A DNA stretch of 12,310 bases from Chloroflexota bacterium (GTDB lineage Bacteria > Chloroflexota > Dehalococcoidia > UBA2979). Location of the stretch: the NCBI GenBank assembly GCA_009843585.1, contig VYDC01000261.1, positions 706-13,015 on the forward strand, written 5' to 3'. Numbering within the stretch: position 1 is the first letter of the stretch; each line of letters begins with the position of its first letter. Shown here piece after piece: positions 6,552-12,310 of this stretch. The notes under the pieces were generated by a model. It saw only the letters and a list, made by a program, of their open reading frames with translations, ran no database searches and was not told where the DNA came from. Both the position numbers and the translations under genes were made by a program.

Positions 6552-7331
6552 GTGCAGGACCGCTACACCGGCGATGTCGGCGACTTCGGCAAGTACGGCC
6601 TGCTGCGCTGGCTCTGCGGCCTGAGGGAGCCCGACACGCACGGCCTGCGGCTCGGCGTGATCTGGTACCGCACCGGCGCGGAGATCGTTGCAAGGGACCC
6701 GGCCAACGACGGCAAACATATCGGATATCTCTCCCCGGACAGGGAGGATGCCTACCGGCCCTGCGATCCGCCGCTCTACGACGGCCTGCGCGACATCGTG
6801 AGACGTGGCGAGCGGCGGGTCGAGGCCGTCGTCCGCTCCCGGCTCCTCGGTCGCGACACCCGGTCCTACGACGACTTCGTGCCCGCGCCGACCGGCGGCG
6901 CCCGGGGCGTCGCTCGCGTGATCCCGCGGCGGCGCTGGTTGGCCGGGGCGCTCAGCGCGACGCGGTCGTGCGATCTCCTCTTCCTCGACCCCGACAACGG
7001 CCTAGAGGCGCCTTCGGCTCCGATCACGTCCGGGCGGGCTGGGAAGTACGCGTATCTCGACGAGCTCGAGGAGCTCGCCGGCGGAGGTCGCTCCGTCCTC
7101 GTCTATCACCACCTCGCCCGCAACGGCACGCACGCCCGGCAGATCGCCCGCTGGTCCCACAGGCTCAGGGTGCGGTTCGAGCCCGCGGAGCTCCTCGCCC
7201 TCAGGTTCGGTCGCGGATCGGGCCGGGCCTTCTTCCTCCTGGCCGCGGCCGAGCACGCCCCGCTGCTCCGGTCCCGCGCGGAGGCGCTGCTCGCCTCGCC
7301 CTGGCGCCGGCACTTCACGCTCGCGACCTGA
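6552..7331 (+). CDS. Conserved protein of unknown function (MQDRYxGDxGDFxKYGLL / DPDNGLE family)
   Basis: From the GTG at 6552 the product has 259 residues and begins MQDRYTGDVGDFGKYGLLRW, which I recognise as the hallmark of a widespread uncharacterised bacterial family. Other conserved blocks are GVIWYRTG, NDGKHIGYL (52-60), CDPPLYDGLR (71-80), DLLFLDPDNGLE (141-152), KYAYLDELEEL (165-175) and VYHHLARNGTH (184-194). LDPDNG after a hydrophobic strand resembles the DPP[YF] active-site motif of N6-adenine methyltransferases. G-D-x-x-D-x-x-K-Y resembles the G-N-x-x-D-x-x-K-H start of RlmJ, so a methyltransferase-like or nuclease-like fold is possible. This is inference. The open frame extends upstream to 6372, but that part overlaps the Nudix gene and is unlike the family. 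Confidence 0.82.
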   Translation: MQDRYTGDVGDFGKYGLLRWLCGLREPDTHGLRLGVIWYRTGAEIVARDPANDGKHIGYLSPDREDAYRPCDPPLYDGLRDIVRRGERRVEAVVRSRLLGRDTRSYDDFVPAPTGGARGVARVIPRRRWLAGALSATRSCDLLFLDPDNGLEAPSAPITSGRAGKYAYLDELEELAGGGRSVLVYHHLARNGTHARQIARWSHRLRVRFEPAELLALRFGRGSGRAFFLLAAAEHAPLLRSRAEALLASPWRRHFTLAT

Positions 7332-7666
7332 GCGGGTTCCGGCGCGGAGGGCACGAGGCGGGATGCGGCCCCCGACCCCCAGTGCAGCAGACTGAGGGTC
7401 ACCGCAAGCACTGTGTAGCGAAGGCCGTCAGCGTCGCTCGCGGCCTAGGGTGTCCGGTCGACTTGTAGCCCCCGACCCTCCGCTCTAGAAGCTGTCTATA
7501 GATTCTGGCGATTCACACGCGAGCAGGCTCGACCTACGACGCCGCGGTGCCGGGGTGACGGTTGCTTCCGGACGCCCCGAGAGGACCGTGGCACGCACGG
7601 CTCGTCTGTTGCCGGGTCGTTGCCTGACGGCTTGATGCGAATCGCGCTGCGTCCGCGTTAGCCCCG

Positions 7667-7777
7667 CTACGTACTCGTTCGCCGCTGCGTGCGCTCCTCG
7701 TGAAGCGTCAGCACGGCGACCACCGTGCAACATCGCTGGTGCTTCAGGCTCACGCGAGTCGGCGGACGGAACTCCAT
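7667..7777 (-). CDS. Possible 36-aa ORF behind a perfect Shine-Dalgarno sequence
   Basis: The ATG at 7777 opens a 36-codon frame (MEFRPPTRVSLKHQ... to ...TQRRTST). Three bases before it is AGGAGGTG (7781-7788), a full eight-base complement of the 16S anti-Shine-Dalgarno. Spacing measured from AGGAGG is five bases. TACTCT at 7821-7826 could be a -10, giving a leader of about 37 bases. The product is basic with a central CCTVVAVLTL stretch and matches no family I know. Much of the ORF overlaps the inverted repeat at 7701-7746, so this stretch could be a leader peptide or structured RNA rather than a protein gene. Confidence 0.33.
   Translation of the reverse strand: MEFRPPTRVSLKHQRCCTVVAVLTLHEERTQRRTST
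7701..7746. repeat. Two-stem imperfect inverted repeat
   Basis: TGAAGC (7701-7706) is complementary to GCTTCA (7741-7746). Inside, GCACGG (7711-7716) is complementary to CCGTGC (7723-7728) around a six-base loop. The unpaired sides are 4 and 12 bases. It could fold as RNA from either strand or be a protein-binding site. There is no T-run, so a terminator role is not indicated. Confidence 0.42.
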
Positions 7778-7780
7778 CCA

Positions 7781-7788
7781 CACCTCCT
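7781..7788 (-). promoter_or_regulatory. Perfect 8-base Shine-Dalgarno AGGAGGTG
   Basis: On the minus strand AGGAGGTG precedes TGG and then ATG at 7777. It is the strongest ribosome-binding sequence I found in the window. An 8-mer of this kind can arise by chance in longer DNA, but its position just before an ATG is notable. Confidence 0.4.
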
Positions 7789-8013
7789 GTCGGCGACCGT
7801 GAGATGACAGTTGCGGGGCGAGAGTACGAGTCGCTACGCGGAGTCTACTCGCGCCCTCCCCGGGGCGTGCCCCCTGTCGCCGGTGACGATCCCAGCGGCG
7901 CCGATGGCGGTGACTCCGCAGCGCATCGGCAGTGAGCACACGCGTAGCCGCCGCGATCGCCCGTTCATGGAGAACCGAGTCGGCCGAGTTGCGGAAGCGG
8001 GTCGCGCGTCACC

Positions 8014-11000
8014 CTACGCAATCAGGCCATCGGAGCAGACGATCCGGATCACCTCAGGCTCCGGCGGCCGTGTCGTGTCGGAATCGTCTGGGACGCTGAG
8101 GCGGTAGCGCTCGCGCAACGCTTCGAGGCGGATGCGTAGCACTCGGCCCTCAAGTTGTAGGCCCCGAATTTCACCTAGGGCGTTTTCGACCTGCGGCGGC
8201 AGGTCGCCGCTGAGGATTCGGCGGAGCACTTGGAGTCGCCGCATCTCCGCCGGGTCGTCGGCCGCTGCGCGCACGGCGAGGTTGAGTTGCTGGGACACGT
8301 AACGCCGAGCCCTCGTGTTGCGCGGCCGGCGGGCGCGGCCCAGCCTCTGCCCGAACTCCGTCCTGAACGCGTCGAACGCTGTCATGACGCGCTCGTTCGT
8401 GTCCCCTGGCAGCGTTTCGGTCGGAGTCTCGGGCGCGCACTCGGCGGCCGCGACGAACTGGGCGGGGCTGATGGGTCGCGGGTCAAGTTCCGAGCCGACG
8501 GCGTAGCAGCCATGAACATCGCCGGCGCGGAGGAGCACGAGCGTCTCCCCAGGCACGGGGTCATCGAACGCGACGGGCATCGCGGGCGCAAGGTTCGCGG
8601 GCGACAGCAGTGGCGCCTGTGGTGCTCCCACTACGGGCATCACCCCCTGCATGTCGGCGAAGCCAACCGCGTCTTCGCGCGACGGCGTATTGGCCTGGAC
8701 AGCGAGCGCAGACCGAATCCCGTCGGGTAGGGACGTGATCGTCGCCCACAGCTCCGGGTTGTCTTCCCGGATCCGCTGAAGCAGCGCGACGGCGCGCTGG
8801 TGCGCGGCCACCTCGTCTAAGCCGTCGTCGGGCTCCGGCATTCGCTTCTCGCCGTAGATTCGGTACATCGCGCCGGCGTTGAGGCGCTCGGCCTCCGATA
8901 GCAGCCTGTTGTCGAGGCCGATCAGGTCATGAAACGACTGGATTCGCCGACCCAGTCGCTCCGTCAGCTCCAGGCCCTCGTCGACGGAAGTGTCGGGCCA
9001 CATGTTGTGCAGGTCGATGACGTCATGCTCTGTGCCGATGCGATCGACGCGGCCGAACCGTTGGATCAGCCGCACAGGGTTCCAGTGGAGGTCGTAGTTC
9101 AGGACGCGCGCGCAGTCCTGCAGATTCTGGCCCTCCGATACGATATCTGTGGCCAGCAGCACGCGGATGCCGGGGCCCGGAAGCTGGCGGCCGGGTGTCA
9201 GGTTCGAGCGCGGCGAGAACCTAGCCACGATGGCCTCGGCGTTATCGCGGTTGCCGCCACTCAGGTGAGCGATCTCCGGATCGCGACCGCCCGGGTTCAG
9301 CTGCTCGTAGAGGTAGTCGATGGTCGTCTCGGCCTCGGAGAAGATGAGAACCTTGTCGGCACGGACCTCGGGCTGATCGAGGAACTCCCGGAGCGCCCGG
9401 AGTTTGTCGTCGTCTTCGGGAGTGATGTGCGCGATCCGCTCGAAAAGGCCGCCGAGCACCACGTAGTCCGCGTCGAGATCGGCGATCCAGCCCGCGGTGT
9501 TGAAGTGAGCGGCGGGATAGGCCGCGGCGCGGTCGTGACCGCGTGCCTCCTCCTGCTGGAGGATCTCCAGCAGTTCATCTGGGTCGAACCTCTGGCCCGC
9601 GAGGAGGCGGGTTGCCGTGGCGCCGACTGGTACGAAGCCGGCCTCGAGCGACTCCCGGAAGTTCCGGTTGCTGTTGATCAGCGTCTCGAGCGTGGACCGG
9701 AACGCCGCGACGCTCGACTCGAGTCGCTTCAGGAGCAACACCTTCATCAGCCCGGCTATCCGGTCGCGCGCGCGCAGCAGGCCTCGATACTCAGGCCGGC
9801 TCGTCGCCGCCGGTAGGAGGTAGTCGGAGGCGCGATAGCGTGTGGCCTCATGTGCCTCGAGCGCATCCGTGATCTCTTGGAACGCCCCTGCCCGGGCGTA
9901 GACGCGGTCAAGCCGGTAGTCGACGTTCTCGAGCACCGGCTCAGGGAAGCTCACTGGCTGGCCCCCAACCATCGCGGTATCGCCGTACAGGTCGCGGATG
10001 TCGCGCCGACGGCGTCGGATGAATAGCGGCGACAACACCTGCGTGATGTCGGCTCGCGGTACTGTTGGCTGCGCTGGCGACAGCGGCGGGGTGGGCGTCG
10101 GGCGATCGCGCTCCCACACCTCGAACTCGGCTCGGTAGTTCGCGTACGCTGCCTGGTAGTCGAGCCAGCGCTGCGCGTTTCCGAAGTACTCCTGCAGATC
10201 GAGGGGCTCGATGGGGAGGCCGTGGTTGGTGTCGTCCAGGAACAGGCTGAGCTGGCGGTAGATGTCGAGCGGGCCGAGATTCTGCGGCGTGGCGCTGAGC
10301 AGCACTACCTTATGGTCGCCGGAATCGAGGTACTCCTTCAGGCCCGCGTAGCGCTGGTTGCGGTTGCGGAAGTTGTGCGCCTCGTCGACTAGCACCGGCC
10401 CCCGGTCCGGGTACGTCTGGCTGAGGACGATGCCTCGCTCGGGGGGTGCCGCATCGATGTAGCGGCCGATCTCCTCGTCGAACTCGGTCTCACCGGACGG
10501 GACGACCATACTGTGCGAGATCACCGCGGCGCCGAGCTGGAAGCGCTCGTTAAACGACTCCCACATCGGCTTCAGCCCGGCGGGGCACAGGATGAGCGGC
10601 CGGCCGTCGTTCGGGTAGCTGAACTGCAGCTGGCGGAGCAGCTCGGCGCCGATGAAGGTCTTGCCGAGCCCCACGACATCGCCGACGTAACACCCGCCGT
10701 GGATGTCGATCATCGCCAAGCCTCGGCGTACCGCGTCCAACTGGAAGTTGGCCAACTCACCGTCCTGCGGGTCGAGCGGTAGCTCGCTCGCTCCGGCACC
10801 GCCGCTGTAGAGCTCGTGGAGAGCCTTCAGGTAGACGTGGTAGGGCGGCGTCTTCGCCAGCGCCCAGGAGAGCTCCAGCGTGACCTGGAGCTCCTTGCTG
10901 ATGTCCTCCGAGTCCCCCCAGAGCGCCTCGAACCAGTCGCGCAGAGCCCCCATCTCCGCGTCGCCGGTGACCCGGACGTTGAGTTCGGTGTTGCCACTGA

Positions 11001-11511
11001 ATCCCGCCAGAGTGAGGTTAGAGGAGCCGACGACCGCCGAGCCGGGCTCGGCGTGGTGGTCGTACCAACAGAGATACGCCTTGGCGTGCAGCGGGCTGCG
11101 TCGGTAGGCCCGGACCTCCGCCTTGCCCGAGGCGACCATATCCCGGAGCAGGCTCACGGCGTGCTGAGAGTCCCTTGTCTGCGGTAAGAGGGAAACCCCG
11201 TCGGCGACGCGGCCGACGGAGTCCCGCGCTACCGCGGTTCGCTCACGTCGTTGCACGAGCCCGTCGGACTCGAGCCGGGCCTTCAACGCGTCCGGCTGCT
11301 GCAGACCCGCCGCTACCGCCTCGATCACCTGCCGATCAGCGCGGCCCACGAGGATGCGGACCTTGTCGAGCCGGGACAGCTCAGCGCTGATCGCGCCAAA
11401 GCCGGGCATGAAGAAGTAGCCGACGGCGATGTCCGCTCGGGCGGAGCTGTCGAGCATCTCCCGCAGGCGAGTGAGCAGGTTGGGGTCTGTGGAGGCGTGG
11501 AGAATGTTCAA
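8014..11511 (-). CDS. PLD-nuclease / SNF2-type helicase fusion, probable phage-defence effector
   Basis: This is a 1165-residue protein. Residues about 1-200 form a phospholipase-D-like domain: ADIAVGYFFMPGF (25-37), the half-site HAK (His142, Lys144), GSSNLT with Asn165, and GNTELNV. With one half-site it would need to dimerise to cut DNA. Residues about 250-870 are a two-lobe SNF2/HepA-type helicase: Q-like NFQLDAVRRG (255), Walker A GDVVGLGKTF with Lys284, DEAH 376-379, SAT 406-408, a helical insert (about 430-690), KVLIFSEAET (720), VLLATDIVSEGQNLQ (784-798) and QRFGRVDRIG (817-826). All ATPase motifs look intact. Residues 880-1165 form a helical tail. The TTG at 11511 is the only start fitting the PLD domain; ATG GCT CGG TCG CCT TGA overlaps it. 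It lies 50 bases after the methyltransferase gene, which suggests a restriction-type partner. G+C is lower than on the left side of the window. Confidence 0.9.
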   Translation of the reverse strand: MNILHASTDPNLLTRLREMLDSSARADIAVGYFFMPGFGAISAELSRLDKVRILVGRADRQVIEAVAAGLQQPDALKARLESDGLVQRRERTAVARDSVGRVADGVSLLPQTRDSQHAVSLLRDMVASGKAEVRAYRRSPLHAKAYLCWYDHHAEPGSAVVGSSNLTLAGFSGNTELNVRVTGDAEMGALRDWFEALWGDSEDISKELQVTLELSWALAKTPPYHVYLKALHELYSGGAGASELPLDPQDGELANFQLDAVRRGLAMIDIHGGCYVGDVVGLGKTFIGAELLRQLQFSYPNDGRPLILCPAGLKPMWESFNERFQLGAAVISHSMVVPSGETEFDEEIGRYIDAAPPERGIVLSQTYPDRGPVLVDEAHNFRNRNQRYAGLKEYLDSGDHKVVLLSATPQNLGPLDIYRQLSLFLDDTNHGLPIEPLDLQEYFGNAQRWLDYQAAYANYRAEFEVWERDRPTPTPPLSPAQPTVPRADITQVLSPLFIRRRRRDIRDLYGDTAMVGGQPVSFPEPVLENVDYRLDRVYARAGAFQEITDALEAHEATRYRASDYLLPAATSRPEYRGLLRARDRIAGLMKVLLLKRLESSVAAFRSTLETLINSNRNFRESLEAGFVPVGATATRLLAGQRFDPDELLEILQQEEARGHDRAAAYPAAHFNTAGWIADLDADYVVLGGLFERIAHITPEDDDKLRALREFLDQPEVRADKVLIFSEAETTIDYLYEQLNPGGRDPEIAHLSGGNRDNAEAIVARFSPRSNLTPGRQLPGPGIRVLLATDIVSEGQNLQDCARVLNYDLHWNPVRLIQRFGRVDRIGTEHDVIDLHNMWPDTSVDEGLELTERLGRRIQSFHDLIGLDNRLLSEAERLNAGAMYRIYGEKRMPEPDDGLDEVAAHQRAVALLQRIREDNPELWATITSLPDGIRSALAVQANTPSREDAVGFADMQGVMPVVGAPQAPLLSPANLAPAMPVAFDDPVPGETLVLLRAGDVHGCYAVGSELDPRPISPAQFVAAAECAPETPTETLPGDTNERVMTAFDAFRTEFGQRLGRARRPRNTRARRYVSQQLNLAVRAAADDPAEMRRLQVLRRILSGDLPPQVENALGEIRGLQLEGRVLRIRLEALRERYRLSVPDDSDTTRPPEPEVIRIVCSDGLIA

Positions 11512-11525
11512 GGCGACCGAGCCAT
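11508..11525 (-). other. Five-codon upstream ORF overlapping the TTG start of the PLD-helicase
   Basis: ATG GCT CGG TCG CCT TGA ends in a TGA that overlaps the helicase start codon (TTGA). No Shine-Dalgarno precedes the TTG, so re-initiation after this mini-ORF could set a low expression level. A sequencing indel in this stretch would be the other explanation. No protein evidence exists for it. Confidence 0.25.
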
Positions 11526-11557
11526 TGTCTTGACGATGTCGGCGGACGCGTCAGCCG

Positions 11558-11563
11558 ATTCTA
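11558..11563 (-). promoter_or_regulatory. Possible -10 TAGAAT in front of the PLD-helicase, overlapping the methyltransferase stop
   Basis: TAGAAT on the minus strand includes the TAG stop of the methyltransferase gene. Transcription would begin near 11551, about 40 bases before the TTG. A TTGAGG lies 20 bases upstream, too far for a normal -35. It could allow separate expression of the helicase. Confidence 0.28.
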
Positions 11564-12310
11564 CCCGGATCGTGCTAACCATTCCTCAATTGCCGCCTGC
11601 TCAGATTCATCCACCCCGTAGGTGCGATAGACGATCTGGTCTATCTGGCGATCGAGCGCGTCTCCCTTGTCGGGTTGTTGATTGCTTCGTGCTCGCGCCA
11701 AGCTCGCCAGCTCCGCCTCTTCGGTGTCGTCGCTAGGAAAGATGATCGGAAGCTCACGGAGACCCGACAGCGTGACTTGTCGGAAGTCATCCTTCGTCGC
11801 CGATGCTGAACGGCTAATATACAGGAACGACATGAGGCTGGAATTCAGAATCGCTAGGAGAGCGAGTATACGCTGTCGGTGGTCGACCTCTGGCTGTATC
11901 GAATAGAGGTCTTTCTTCACGACATACGCGTCAGTGGCAAGAGCAGACATCAACCGATTCGACCTGTTGACGATGCGCCGAGTCAATATGCGAGGGCCTG
12001 TGTGATAGGCGGCGGCGACGGCGCCTACGACCACGAAGCGCTGTTCGGCGGCCGGTGCAATGTCGTACCGCTGTAACTGCCCTAGGAAGAATGGTGACGC
12101 TCCGGGTAGTTCGTGTTCCATGATTGAGTACTTGTAAGCCTCAATCCCGCTCTTGGAACGCGTGATTTCACCCAAGTTTGTCGTAGCTCGGCTGGCGATC
12201 CGGTGGAACAGGTCTGACGCCCAGCCAAGTAGGGGTAACCGCAGATCGGTATCGCTGGCCACCACAGACCACTTGACTGGCTGGAGATGCTCGGCAATGC
12301 GGCTCAACTC
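11561..12310 (-). CDS. Eco57I/TaqI/PglX-type DNA adenine methyltransferase, C-terminal part
   Basis: The frame is open from the right edge of the window to the TAG at 11561, so only about 249 C-terminal residues are seen. The catalytic domain (SAM motif, NPPY) lies outside. Visible is the TaqI-like specificity region: SGIEAYKYSI, FFLGQLQRYDIAP, RILTRRIVNRSN, AYVVKKDLYSIQPE, ILALLAILNSSLMSFLYI, then LRELPIIFPSDD, and the closing helix pair ALDRQIDQIVYRTYGVDE followed by AIEEWL. These elements are typical of the ends of type IIG, BREX PglX and DISARM-like methylases, which methylate adenine in a non-palindromic site chosen by this region. G+C is only about 47-63% in stretches of this gene, much lower than in the left part of the window, hinting at recent acquisition. 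The PLD-helicase follows 50 bases later. Confidence 0.85.
   Translation of the reverse strand, partial: ELSRIAEHLQPVKWSVVASDTDLRLPLLGWASDLFHRIASRATTNLGEITRSKSGIEAYKYSIMEHELPGASPFFLGQLQRYDIAPAAEQRFVVVGAVAAAYHTGPRILTRRIVNRSNRLMSALATDAYVVKKDLYSIQPEVDHRQRILALLAILNSSLMSFLYISRSASATKDDFRQVTLSGLRELPIIFPSDDTEEAELASLARARSNQQPDKGDALDRQIDQIVYRTYGVDESEQAAIEEWLARSG

Larger units (their letters stand above)
7332..8013. other. 680-base convergent gap between the DPDNGLE-family gene and the defence-like genes
   Basis: No recognisable gene is seen on either strand. It holds the two-stem inverted repeat at 7701-7746, the 36-codon ORF with a perfect Shine-Dalgarno sequence (7667-7777), and an 11-base repeat GCCCCCGACCC at 7368-7378 and 7468-7478, exactly 100 bases apart. 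Chance frames run through it. It may be the left boundary of the block carrying the methyltransferase and PLD-helicase, but no tRNA, integrase or direct-repeat att site is visible. Confidence 0.45.

Noticed and set aside
7368..7478. Direct repeat GCCCCCGACCC, 100 bases apart, as an att site
   Set aside because: Only 11 bases and C-rich in a C-rich region. No integrase, tRNA or target duplication lies with it.
7622..7665. Integron attC-like look: GCCTGAC ... GTTAGCC
   Set aside because: Neither end fits RYYYAAC/GTTRRRY exactly, the span of about 44 bases is too short, and the inner sequences do not pair as attC arms do.
7485..7781. Minus-strand frame of 98 codons from a GTG inside the Shine-Dalgarno region
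   Set aside because: Its start lies one base from AGGAGG, too close for initiation, and the product is a low-complexity Arg/Ala/Pro-rich sequence.
8929..9816. Plus-strand open frame of 295 codons
   Set aside because: Antisense to the helicase C-terminal lobe. Its length is explained by high GC and absence of stops.

Overview
The window is GC-rich. Hand counts give about 73-75% G+C in the chromosomal genes on the left (1021-1080, 6781-6840) and 47-63% at the right end. The gene density, the secreted protein with tandem PPC-type domains, the scattered GNAT, Nudix and GyrI-like genes and apparently leaderless starts fit a high-GC Chloroflexota or Actinomycetota genome. This is an inference; there is no rRNA or other marker to settle it.

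Layout. Minus strand 1-1435: the 5' part of a secreted two-repeat PPC-like protein, cut by the window edge. 1436-1936: a poorly coding gap with a strong hairpin after trpF and one doubtful small membrane ORF. 1937-2593: a stand-alone TrpF-like isomerase on the minus strand, with a catalytic-site substitution. 2693-3436: a SAM-dependent methyltransferase (minus). 3554-4111: an AAC(6')-like GNAT (minus), divergent from a GyrI-like protein at 4365-4769 (plus). 4770-5211: no intact gene, but a likely decayed histidine-phosphatase N-terminus. 5212-5775: a second GNAT (plus), meeting an orphan Nudix C-terminus at 5736-5864 (minus). 5924-6406: an intact Nudix hydrolase (minus), divergent from a conserved protein of unknown function with a DPDNGLE motif (6552-7331, plus). 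7332-8013: a 680-base convergent gap holding a 36-codon ORF behind a perfect Shine-Dalgarno sequence and a two-stem inverted repeat.

The right end (8014-12310, minus) carries the most notable content. It has the C-terminal target-recognition part of an Eco57I/TaqI/PglX-type DNA adenine methyltransferase. 50 bases downstream comes a 1165-residue protein fusing a phospholipase-D-type nuclease domain to a SNF2/HepA-type helicase. Together they look like a restriction-modification or phage-defence module: the methyltransferase would mark self DNA and the PLD-helicase would translocate on and cut unmodified DNA. It resembles DISARM (DrmMI methylase, DrmD SNF2 helicase, DrmC PLD) with the helicase and nuclease in one polypeptide. 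The methyltransferase is incomplete here and further partners may lie beyond 12310.

The left-hand genes do not form an obvious pathway. They look like an accessory neighbourhood of small detoxification, sanitation and acetyl-transfer genes with visible gene decay. Three genes (starts 1435, 3436, 6552) have a TANNNT -10 hexamer exactly 6 bases before the start codon, suggesting leaderless mRNAs, whereas trpF has a clear Shine-Dalgarno sequence.
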